Below, one piece after another: positions 1-5,449 of a stretch of 8,327 nt of DNA. The position numbers and the translations under genes are program-made. The notes below the pieces were generated by a model that saw only the letters and a list, made by a program, of their open reading frames with translations, did no database searches and was not told the origin of the DNA. The stretch covers positions 1 to 8,327 of the forward strand of contig JAZGBC010000070.1 in assembly GCA_036444495.1 (NCBI GenBank), read 5' to 3'. Every line of letters starts with the position of its first letter. The first letter of the stretch is position 1. This DNA is from JAZGBC01 sp036444495. Its GTDB lineage: Bacteria; Pseudomonadota; Alphaproteobacteria; Kiloniellales; J153.

Positions 1-1
1 C

Positions 2-319
2 TACGGCCTGTCGCGCGACGACGCGGGCAGCTTCCTCGGCGTTTACGAGCAGCGCGGAATCATCGACCAGGACCCCTTCATCACCATCGACCAGGACAGC
101 GTGGGTGAGCTGGTGAGGATGGGCGCCGAGCGCGGGCGCGCCACCCGCCCCGGCCTCAAGCTCGGCATCTGCGGCGAGCACGGCGGCGACCCCGCTTCCA
201 TCCATTTCTGTCAGAGTGCAGGGCTCGACTACGTCTCCTGCTCGCACTACCGCGTGCCCATCGCACGCCTCGCCGCAGCCCAGGCGGAGCTCAAGGAGAA
301 GACGGAGCAGGACGACTGA
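2..319 (+). CDS. ppdK: Pyruvate, phosphate dikinase, C-terminal end (partial, 5' cut by window)
   Basis: These are the last 105 codons of pyruvate phosphate dikinase, which interconverts pyruvate + ATP + Pi with phosphoenolpyruvate + AMP + PPi in the cytoplasm. The reading frame is open from base 2 to the TGA at 317-319. The fragment is the end of the PEP/pyruvate-binding TIM barrel. It starts with YGLSRDDAG, a strongly conserved stretch of this family, and contains LGICGEHGGDPASI at fragment residues 54-67. Cys57 of the fragment corresponds to the catalytic cysteine that protonates enolpyruvate in PPDK (family knowledge). It ends with a motif close to SCS-YRVPIARLAAAQA. The related PEP synthase and PtsI enzymes share the barrel, but this C-terminal wording is PPDK-like. 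The GTG at base 101 is internal, not a start. The gene converges on the cNMP-FHA gene, and its stop lies 4 bases before a strong palindrome that probably ends transcription. The N-terminal ATP-grasp and phosphohistidine domains are outside the window. Confidence 0.95.
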   Translation, partial: YGLSRDDAGSFLGVYEQRGIIDQDPFITIDQDSVGELVRMGAERGRATRPGLKLGICGEHGGDPASIHFCQSAGLDYVSCSHYRVPIARLAAAQAELKEKTEQDD

Positions 320-323
320 AAGG

Positions 324-362
324 GAAATAGGGGGACACAATAATATTGTGTCCCCCTATTTC
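324..362. terminator. 39-bp near-perfect palindrome between convergent genes; bidirectional terminator and/or REP-like repeat
   Basis: Bases 324-341 pair without mismatch with 345-362 around a 3-base centre (342-344). The left arm reads GAAATAGGGGGACACAAT. The hairpin sits between the stop of ppdK (317-319) and the 3' end of the minus-strand gene, whose TAG stop (356-358) lies inside the right arm. Position and symmetry fit a terminator serving both strands: the A/T-rich ends give AAAT before and ATTT after the stem in either direction, although the run of T is short. The arm GGGGACACAATA also resembles, from memory, the dispersed palindromes associated with REP-associated (Y1, IS200-like) transposases; no transposase is present here. 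Terminator role and repeat identity are both inference. Confidence 0.7.
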
Positions 363-1147
363 AGATCCGATCGGATAGTGCTCTGGCCTGTTTTCCGCTC
401 CACGATGACGCGGAAGCGGTAGGGGGACTCCAGGCCGCCGGCCTGGATCTCGTTCTCGCCGAAGGTCAGGTCGGCCGTATCCGACTGCTCGAAGGAGGCG
501 ATGCGCACGCCGTTGACCAGGGTGCCCAGGTGGCTCTGCAGGTCGCGCAACACCAGACGGCCGGTGATCTCCTCGATGGCAAATTGCCGGGGGGACAGCT
601 GGCCGCTGATCGGGATACGGAGCATGAGTTCCGCCAGGACCGAATCGGGTTTTTCGCCGGGCAGTGCGTGACGGCCGACTCGGAACGGCAAGTCCGCGAT
701 GACCATGCCCTCCCCGCCGATCTGCCCCCTCATCTCAGTGGAGGCAGGCAGCAGACGGATGCTGGCCACCTCGATGAGCCGGGCGCCTTCGGAGTAGATC
801 TGCTGCTCCACGAGCCGGCTGTCGGCCTGGGACAGGCGCTCGCAGAGCATGCGCAGCAGCGGTAAGGCGAGCGGGTTGTCCTTCCGAAAGGTCGAGAGGA
901 ACGTCTCCTTGGAGATCGTGACAAGAGTAATATTCCCGAGCGCCCGCGTCGTCGTCGAGCGCGGCCGGTCGTGCAGCACCCCCGTCTCGCCGAAGATCGC
1001 GCCCTTGCGCAGCACCGCCAGGCGCACCTCCTCGCCGCCCACGTCGCGCAGGACCGCCACCTCGCCCTCCTTGATGATGAAGATCGCATCCCCGGGACCG
1101 CCCTCCCGATAGATCACTTGGCCCGCGGTGTAACTGTCTTCTTTCAT
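356..1147 (-). CDS. Cyclic-nucleotide-binding domain fused to FHA domain, no DNA-binding domain
   Basis: The 263-residue protein has two modules. Residues about 5-115 form a Crp-type cyclic-nucleotide-binding domain. The turn GGPGDAIFIIKEGEV (16-30) is typical, and the phosphate-binding cassette FGETGVLHDRPRSTTTRA (52-69) keeps Glu54 and the Arg63-Ser64 pair expected to contact the cyclic nucleotide. A helical segment (about 92-118) follows. Residues about 148-250 form a forkhead-associated (FHA) domain: GR at 158-159, SPRQ at 185-188, and RDLQSHLGTLVNG at 201-213 with the conserved NG. FHA domains bind phosphothreonine peptides, but the usual histidine of the S-R-x-H motif is Gln188 here. 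There is no helix-turn-helix, signal peptide or membrane segment, so this is likely a cytoplasmic sensor or adaptor rather than a transcription factor. The ATG at 1145-1147 lacks a good Shine-Dalgarno. A plausible promoter lies about 40 bases upstream. The ligand and partner cannot be read from the sequence. Confidence 0.88.
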   Translation of the reverse strand: MKEDSYTAGQVIYREGGPGDAIFIIKEGEVAVLRDVGGEEVRLAVLRKGAIFGETGVLHDRPRSTTTRALGNITLVTISKETFLSTFRKDNPLALPLLRMLCERLSQADSRLVEQQIYSEGARLIEVASIRLLPASTEMRGQIGGEGMVIADLPFRVGRHALPGEKPDSVLAELMLRIPISGQLSPRQFAIEEITGRLVLRDLQSHLGTLVNGVRIASFEQSDTADLTFGENEIQAGGLESPYRFRVIVERKTGQSTIRSDLK

Positions 1148-1188
1148 GGGATGGGTTCGCTAGGTCTGCAACGCATTGGCGGACCGTC

Positions 1189-1217
1189 GGTATAGGTTAC
1201 CCTTCGGACACACGCAA
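1189..1217 (-). promoter_or_regulatory. Candidate sigma-70 promoter for the cNMP-FHA gene
   Basis: On the minus strand, TTGCGT (1212-1217) and TATACC (1189-1194) are separated by exactly 17 bases. This resembles the alphaproteobacterial -35/-10 pattern, in which TTG and TATA are the most conserved parts. Transcription would start near 1182, giving a leader of about 35 bases before the ATG at 1147. It lies in the 147-base gap after ygfZ, so the cNMP-FHA gene can be transcribed separately from ygfZ. Nothing else recognisable lies in 1148-1294. Confidence 0.4.
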
Positions 1218-1294
1218 CGGCCGCGCGAGCGCAATAAACCTACCCCGCGTGCTTACGGCGCCATCGTCAGTTCAGGACTGAAAAGGTTCCGAGC

Positions 1295-2182
1295 CTAGAA
1301 CGCTGCCCAGGCGGGTTTTTTCGGCGTTAGGCGCGCTTCGCCGGCGGTCAGCACGTCTTCGAGATTTTCCAGGCGCAGCAGCGCCAAGCCCAGGCCGTCG
1401 GCGGTGGAAAAGATCGTGCCCGCGTCCTTGTTCCCCGCCATGACCGCGGTGCCCGGCGCGGGCGCGGGGCCGTCGATCTCCACGGGCAGGAGGCGCTTCT
1501 TGACCAGCGCGCGGTATTTCATGCGCGCGGTGAGTTCCTGCCCCACGAAGCAACCCTTGTCCCAATCGACGCCGTGCAACTCCTCGAAGCCGTTTTCCAG
1601 CAGGGTCGCCCGCTCCACCTCCAGGTCACGGCTGCCGTCGGGCACGCCGAGCGAGATGCGCAGCCGGTCGTAGGCGGCGGGGTCCGCCATATGGAAACCG
1701 GCTGTCTCGATGGCCGCCTCCGCGTTCCCACGGGGCAGGACGGCGCGCGCGCCGAGCTCGGCCAGGCGCGGGTCCACATAGACCAGTCCGCCCGCGAAGG
1801 GGACCGCGTGCCCCGGTTCGGCAAGCAGATCGAGCGCGGGGAGGGCCTCGGCGCCGAACAGGGCGGCGACGCGGTAGTCCGCCGAGACGTCCGAGAGTTC
1901 CACCTCGGCACGCAGCTTGTACAGGCTGAACCGCCGCAGCAGGTCGTCGAGCCGCGCGGCCTCGCAGTCGATCAGGATCGAGTCGTCATCGGGCGCCGTG
2001 GTGAGGAAGAAATCGTGCAGGAACTTGCCCTGGGGCGTGAGGAAGGCGGCCCAGAGCGCGCGCCCCGGCGCAAGCTTGTCCATGTCGTTGGAGACCATGC
2101 CCTGCAGGAAATCGCGCGTATCGGGTCCGCTGGCGCGGATAAGACCGCGTGTTTCCATGATTACCGCTTGGCAATCGCTCAT
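1295..2182 (-). CDS. ygfZ: Folate-binding Fe-S cluster maintenance protein YgfZ (GcvT-like)
   Basis: The protein has 295 residues from the chosen start and is cytoplasmic. YgfZ/Iba57 proteins use a tetrahydrofolate-binding GcvT-like fold to support assembly or repair of Fe-S enzymes such as MiaB. The diagnostic signature KGCFVGQE is at residues 209-216, with the conserved Cys211, followed by LTARMKYR. The N-terminal FLQGMVSND (25-33) and LTPQGKFLHDFF (48-59) are also characteristic of the family. The frame stays open upstream to 2503, but homologues begin close to RGLIRASGPD. I chose the ATG at 2180-2182 (MSDCQAV). An in-frame ATG at 2192-2194 lies only one base after GGGAGG and so is too close to use it, while that same GGGAGG lies about 12 bases before the ATG at 2182. 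A third ATG at 2156-2158 has no ribosome binding site. It is divergent from the first GT9 gene across 133 bases. Confidence 0.93.
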   Translation of the reverse strand: MSDCQAVIMETRGLIRASGPDTRDFLQGMVSNDMDKLAPGRALWAAFLTPQGKFLHDFFLTTAPDDDSILIDCEAARLDDLLRRFSLYKLRAEVELSDVSADYRVAALFGAEALPALDLLAEPGHAVPFAGGLVYVDPRLAELGARAVLPRGNAEAAIETAGFHMADPAAYDRLRISLGVPDGSRDLEVERATLLENGFEELHGVDWDKGCFVGQELTARMKYRALVKKRLLPVEIDGPAPAPGTAVMAGNKDAGTIFSTADGLGLALLRLENLEDVLTAGEARLTPKKPAWAAF

Positions 2183-2228
2183 CTCGAAGATCATCCCTCC
2201 CACATGGCGCCCGGACCTAGAAAGTGGT

Positions 2229-2257
2229 CCCGCCCGGCTCCCTTGGCAAGGGCGGGG
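2229..2257. promoter_or_regulatory. Copy 1 of a shared GC-rich motif centred on CTTGGCAAGG
   Basis: In the divergent region between ygfZ and the first GT9 gene, CCCGCCC (2229-2235) and GGGCGGG (2250-2256) form inverted arms around a loop containing CCTTGGCAAG. A very similar arrangement stands upstream of the second GT9 gene at 4208-4233. CTTGGCAAG is itself an inverted repeat (CTTG-G-CAAG). It could be a regulator site or a hairpin. The function is inferred only from the recurrence. Confidence 0.35.
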
Positions 2258-2276
2258 TATCAAGGGGGGCGGGCGG

Positions 2277-2307
2277 CTTGGCAGGCCACGGCAGGCACCT
2301 TTATAAG
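2277..2307 (+). promoter_or_regulatory. Candidate promoter of the first GT9 gene, very close to its start codon
   Basis: CTTGGC (2277-2282) resembles the alphaproteobacterial -35 CTTGAC. TATAAG (2302-2307; TTATAA one base earlier gives an 18-base spacer) matches the -10 consensus at 5 of 6 positions. The ATG follows at 2316, so transcription would begin only 1-3 bases before it and the mRNA would be nearly leaderless. The AAGG at 2305-2308 could otherwise act as a weak ribosome binding site on a longer transcript. Confidence 0.35.
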
Positions 2308-2315
2308 GCGCGCCT

Positions 2316-3263
2316 ATGCGGCTTTTGTTCATCACCTCGACCCGCATCGGGGATGCGGTCCTGTCGACCGGACTGTTGCGGCATTTGCTGGAGCGGCACC
2401 CCGGCGCGCGGGTGACCGTGGCCGTCGGCCGGGTCTCGGTCCCGTTGTTCGAGGCGCTGCCGGGACTTACGCGCACGATCGCGATCGACAAGCGCCCCTT
2501 CAAGGGGCATTGGCTGGCGCTGTGGCGCGCCGCCGCCTTCCGCTACTGGGATCTCGTGGTGGACCTGCGCGCCTCGGCCATCGCCTATCTCTTGCCCACG
2601 CGCCGGCGGCTGGTGATCGGTTCGCCCGATTACAGCTTGCACCGGGTCGAGGAACTCGCCGCGCTTATCGGGCTGGACCCGCCCCCGGCGCCGACGGTCT
2701 GGCTGGCCCCCCGGCACGAGGAGGCCGCCCGCCGCCTGGTGCCCAAGGGCAGTCCCGTGCTCGCCGTCGGGCCCACGGCCAACTGGGCCGGCAAGCAGTG
2801 GCGGGCCGCGCGTTTCGCAGAACTGGCCCGGCTGCTCACCGATCCCGGCGGGGCCCTGGAGGGCGCCCGGGTCGCGATCTTCGCCGCGGAACACGAGCGG
2901 GAGCAGGCCCAGCCGGTGCTCGACGCCTTCTTGCCCGAGCAGCGGATCGATCTCGCGGGCGGCGTGGACCTGCCCACGGCGGCGGCCTGCCTGCGCCGCT
3001 GCGCGCTCTATGTGGGTAACGATTCCGGGCTCATGCACCTGGCGGCGGCGGCGGGCACCCCGACCCTCGGGCTCTTCGGCCCCAGCCCGGACCGGCGTTA
3101 TCGGCCCTGGGGGCCCCACGCGGCCTTCGTGCGCACCAAGGAGTCCTTCGAGGAGCTTCTGCCCGATCCCTCGGCGGCGCCGGAGGTCAAGGAAACGCTC
3201 ATGGACGGGCTCCCGGTGGACTCGGCGGTCGCGGCGGCGGAAGCGCTGCTGGCACGCCTATAG
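2316..3263 (+). CDS. Glycosyltransferase family 9 (heptosyltransferase-like)
   Basis: The 315-residue cytoplasmic enzyme is of the ADP-heptose:LPS heptosyltransferase family (GT9, GT-B fold), which adds heptose to the inner core of lipopolysaccharide at the inner membrane face. The N-terminal TSTRIGDAVLSTG (7-19) is the acceptor-side signature, with Asp13 at the position of the proposed catalytic base. GPTANWAGKQW (152-162) holds the conserved Lys160 that contacts the donor phosphates. GNDSGLMHLAAAAGTP (234-249) and LFGPS (253-257) form the nucleotide-sugar-binding end. The length is typical of the family. The start codon is directly followed by the conserved hydrophobic strand (RLLFITSTR), so no upstream start is needed. 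It runs toward the second GT9 gene, and their stop codons touch. Whether it is WaaC-, WaaF- or WaaQ-like, or uses another sugar, cannot be settled by eye. Confidence 0.9.
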   Translation: MRLLFITSTRIGDAVLSTGLLRHLLERHPGARVTVAVGRVSVPLFEALPGLTRTIAIDKRPFKGHWLALWRAAAFRYWDLVVDLRASAIAYLLPTRRRLVIGSPDYSLHRVEELAALIGLDPPPAPTVWLAPRHEEAARRLVPKGSPVLAVGPTANWAGKQWRAARFAELARLLTDPGGALEGARVAIFAAEHEREQAQPVLDAFLPEQRIDLAGGVDLPTAAACLRRCALYVGNDSGLMHLAAAAGTPTLGLFGPSPDRRYRPWGPHAAFVRTKESFEELLPDPSAAPEVKETLMDGLPVDSAVAAAEALLARL

Positions 3264-4190
3264 TCAACGCGCGAGCCCCTTCACGGCGTTCATCACCTCC
3301 GCCACGGTAAGATGGGCCAAAACCGGGCGGTGCAGGACCTCGACCGAAGGACCCTGGGGCTTCGATTTGACCGGGTGGGACTCCGCGCTGAAAAGCACCA
3401 CCGTGGGACAGCCCGACGCCGCGATTACGTGGATCGGCCCCGTATCGTTTCCCACCGCGACGCGCGCCCCGCGGGCAAGAGCCGCAATATCGTTGATGTT
3501 GCTCTCGATGTCGTAGGCCTGCGGACAGGCCTCGGCGATCGCGCGCGCCTCTTCGCGCTCGTCGGGGCCGCAGATCAGGACCGGGGCCATGCCCTGCTCG
3601 GCGAGACGGACGGCGAGTTCGGCGTAACGCGCCGCCGGCCAGCGCTTGCCGGGCCGGCTGGCCGAACTGCCCGGCGCCAGCAGGGCGTAAGCGCCGGCGA
3701 TCCCGTAACGATCTACATCCGCGCGCAGGAAGGAAACATCCGGCGGGGGCACCCGGGCGATTCCGGCCAGCGCCAATTGCGCGGCCTCGCGCTCGCCGAT
3801 GGGCAGATCGCTGCCGCGCGGCATGACATAGCGGTGCGAGCAGCCGGCCACCGTGCCGACCCATTCAGGGCGGCCGGCCAGGCGGAAGTACCAGGCGCTG
3901 CGCTGCGAGCGCTGCAGATCGTAGACCCGCGCGAAGCCGGCCGCGCGCAGGCGCCGGGCCAGGGCCAGCCAGGCCGGGACCTGCCAGGGGCGCGGCCGCT
4001 CATCGACCCAGACCTCCTCGAACAGCCCGCTTTCCTCGGCCAGCCGCCGATAAGGCCGCGTCGTCAGCAGGGTCACGTGGTCGCCCCGGTGGTGATCGCG
4101 GATCGCCCGGAAAGCGCCAAGTGCCAGGATAATGTCGCCAAGCGAGGACAGCTTGATGACCAGAATGCGCTGGGGGGACGGCCCGTTCAT
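3264..4190 (-). CDS. Glycosyltransferase family 9 (heptosyltransferase-like), second paralogue
   Basis: This 308-residue GT9 enzyme, starting MNGPSPQ, is distinct in sequence from its neighbour. RILVIKLSSLGDIILALG (8-25) carries the family signature with Asp19. APGSSASRPGKRWP (172-185) carries the donor-binding Lys182. GNDTGPIHVIAASGCPTVVLFS (247-268) is the C-terminal nucleotide-sugar site with Asp249. KLSSLGDI is the wording of heptosyltransferase I/II proteins, so transfer of heptose to LPS core is the likely role. The frame is open upstream to 4808 but runs antisense through the GT4 gene. The ATG at 4188-4190 is the only start that matches family length and keeps the signature near the N-terminus. 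No strong Shine-Dalgarno is visible. The TGA (3264-3266) directly abuts the TAG of the convergent gene, leaving no room for a terminator between them. Confidence 0.9.
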   Translation of the reverse strand: MNGPSPQRILVIKLSSLGDIILALGAFRAIRDHHRGDHVTLLTTRPYRRLAEESGLFEEVWVDERPRPWQVPAWLALARRLRAAGFARVYDLQRSQRSAWYFRLAGRPEWVGTVAGCSHRYVMPRGSDLPIGEREAAQLALAGIARVPPPDVSFLRADVDRYGIAGAYALLAPGSSASRPGKRWPAARYAELAVRLAEQGMAPVLICGPDEREEARAIAEACPQAYDIESNINDIAALARGARVAVGNDTGPIHVIAASGCPTVVLFSAESHPVKSKPQGPSVEVLHRPVLAHLTVAEVMNAVKGLAR

Positions 4191-4207
4191 GGTAGGGGTG
4201 GTAACCG

Positions 4208-4233
4208 CCCGCCCTTTTCTTGGCAAGGCGGGG
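4208..4233. promoter_or_regulatory. Copy 2 of the shared GC-rich motif centred on CTTGGCAAGG
   Basis: CCCGCCC (4208-4214), then TTTTCTTGGCAA, then GGCGGGGG (4227 on) repeats the layout seen at 2229-2257, with a shorter spacer. It lies 18 bases upstream of the minus-strand GT9 start and about 100 bases upstream of the GT4 start, in the 141-base divergent region. A further weak inverted repeat (TTGCCC 4242-4247, GGGCAA 4259-4264) follows. No convincing -35/-10 pair could be placed for either gene here. Confidence 0.33.
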
Positions 4234-4331
4234 GCGAAGATTTGCCCTACACGGGGCGGGGCAATCCGCGCTACAAGTCGCGCCCATGAGTCCGCCGTAT
4301 CCCACCCGCCTCCGATCCCTGGTTGCCGCCG

Positions 4332-5435
4332 ATGATTTCTGAGCGCCCGGACCTGGCCGCGACCAGCTATGGCGGGCGGTCCTTGCGCGTCATGCAGGTC
4401 ATGGCCGGCGGCCGCGAGGGCGGCGCGGAGACCTTTTTCGTCAGCTTGGTTCTGGCGCTGCACCGGGCGGGGCTGGATCAGCTCGTCGTGATCCGCAAGA
4501 ACCTGGCCCGCGCCATGGCGCTGAGGCAGGGCGGGGTGCGGCCGATCGAGTTGCCCTTCGGGCGCTGGACCGATTTCACCACACTGCCGTCGCTTCGCCA
4601 CCAGGTGAAGATCTACCAGCCCGACGTCGTGCTCACCTGGATGAACCGGGCGAGCGGCCTCTTTCCCAAGGGGAACTTCCTGCGCCTCGCGCGGCTCGGC
4701 GGTTATTACAAGCTCAAGAACTACCGGCGCTGCGATCACCTCCTGTGCATCACGCCGGACCTGGTCGAGCACGTGGCAACAAACGGCTGGCCGCGCGAGC
4801 GGGCCCATTACCTGCCCAACTTCGCCGCCGTGGGCGAGGCGCCGCCCCTGCCGCGCGAGCGTCTGGACACACCGCCCGACGTGCCCCTGCTACTGGCGCT
4901 CGGCCGGCTGCACGAGGCCAAGGCGATCGATGTTTTGCTGCAGGCGCTCACCCTGGAGACGCGGCCCTATCTCTGGATGGCCGGTGACGGGCCGCTGCGC
5001 GGGGGGCTGGAAAGATCGGCCGGGCGCCTGGGCGTGGCGGAGCGCGTGCGCTTCCTGGGCTGGCGCGACGACCGGGACGCGCTCTTCGGCGCCGCGGACA
5101 TCTGCGTCTTTCCCTCGCGCTACGAGCCCCACGGCACGGTGACCATGGAGGCCTGGGGCCATCGCACCCCGCTCGTGGCCGCCGCCGCCGCCGGGCCGGC
5201 GGCTTACGTCCGGGACGGCGAGGACGGCCTGCTGGTGCCCATCGATGACGCGCCCGCGCTGGCCAAGGCGATTGGCCGCGTGATCGACGAGCAGGGGCTC
5301 GCCGGACGGCTGGCCGACGGAGGATGGCGGCGCTACCAGGCCGAGTTCACCGAGGAGACTTGCGTGGCGCGCTACCTCGACCTGTTCCAGCGTCTCCTGG
5401 CCGCGCGCCACGAGGCGCGGGCGGCGGCCGGCTGA
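4332..5435 (+). CDS. Glycosyltransferase family 4 (GT-B, LPS/surface polysaccharide type)
   Basis: This 367-residue retaining glycosyltransferase probably acts on the cytoplasmic face of the inner membrane. The N-terminal half begins LRVMQVMAGGREGGAETFF (18-36), where the glycine loop GGAE (30-33) is typical of GT4. The C-terminal half has ALGRLHEAKAIDVLLQAL (189-206), with Arg192 and Lys197 at the usual donor-phosphate positions. It also has MAGDGPL (216-222) and the EX7E motif YEPHGTVTMEAWG (264-276; Glu265 and Glu273), which binds the nucleotide sugar. The ATG at 4332 was chosen over a TTG at 4323. The ribosome binding site is weak, and starting anywhere later would cut into the conserved first strand. 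It is followed after 14 bases by the amidohydrolase gene, so the two are probably co-transcribed. The two GT9 neighbours suggest LPS core or other surface glycan assembly. Donor and acceptor are unknown. Confidence 0.88.
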   Translation: MISERPDLAATSYGGRSLRVMQVMAGGREGGAETFFVSLVLALHRAGLDQLVVIRKNLARAMALRQGGVRPIELPFGRWTDFTTLPSLRHQVKIYQPDVVLTWMNRASGLFPKGNFLRLARLGGYYKLKNYRRCDHLLCITPDLVEHVATNGWPRERAHYLPNFAAVGEAPPLPRERLDTPPDVPLLLALGRLHEAKAIDVLLQALTLETRPYLWMAGDGPLRGGLERSAGRLGVAERVRFLGWRDDRDALFGAADICVFPSRYEPHGTVTMEAWGHRTPLVAAAAAGPAAYVRDGEDGLLVPIDDAPALAKAIGRVIDEQGLAGRLADGGWRRYQAEFTEETCVARYLDLFQRLLAARHEARAAAG

Positions 5436-5439
5436 GGAG
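5434..5439 (+). promoter_or_regulatory. Ribosome binding site overlapping the GT4 stop codon
   Basis: GAGGAG begins on the second base of the TGA stop (5433-5435) of the GT4 gene and ends 10 bases before the ATG at 5450. It fixes the amidohydrolase start at 5450 rather than at upstream in-frame codons inside the GT4 gene, and it suggests translational coupling of the two genes. Confidence 0.7.
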
Positions 5440-5449
5440 CAAGAAAGCG

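Noticed and set aside
1271..1282. TTCAG-GA-CTGAA inverted repeat just beyond the ygfZ stop as a terminator
   Set aside because: The loop is only two bases, the stem is five A/T-containing pairs, and there is no T run; too weak to call.
2183..2503. N-terminal extension of the ygfZ frame to 2503 (107 extra codons)
   Set aside because: It runs antisense through the GT9 promoter and coding start, is rich in Arg/Pro/Ser like a shadow frame, and YgfZ proteins start near the chosen ATG.
1574..3019. 481-codon plus-strand frame across ygfZ and the first GT9 gene
   Set aside because: It is antisense to ygfZ and out of frame with GT9; the composition (Arg/Gly/Ala-rich) is typical of high-GC shadow frames and no domain is visible.
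4191..4808. N-terminal extension of the second GT9 frame to 4808
   Set aside because: It is antisense to the GT4 gene, resembles a shadow translation, and would double the leader before a signature that is always near the N-terminus.
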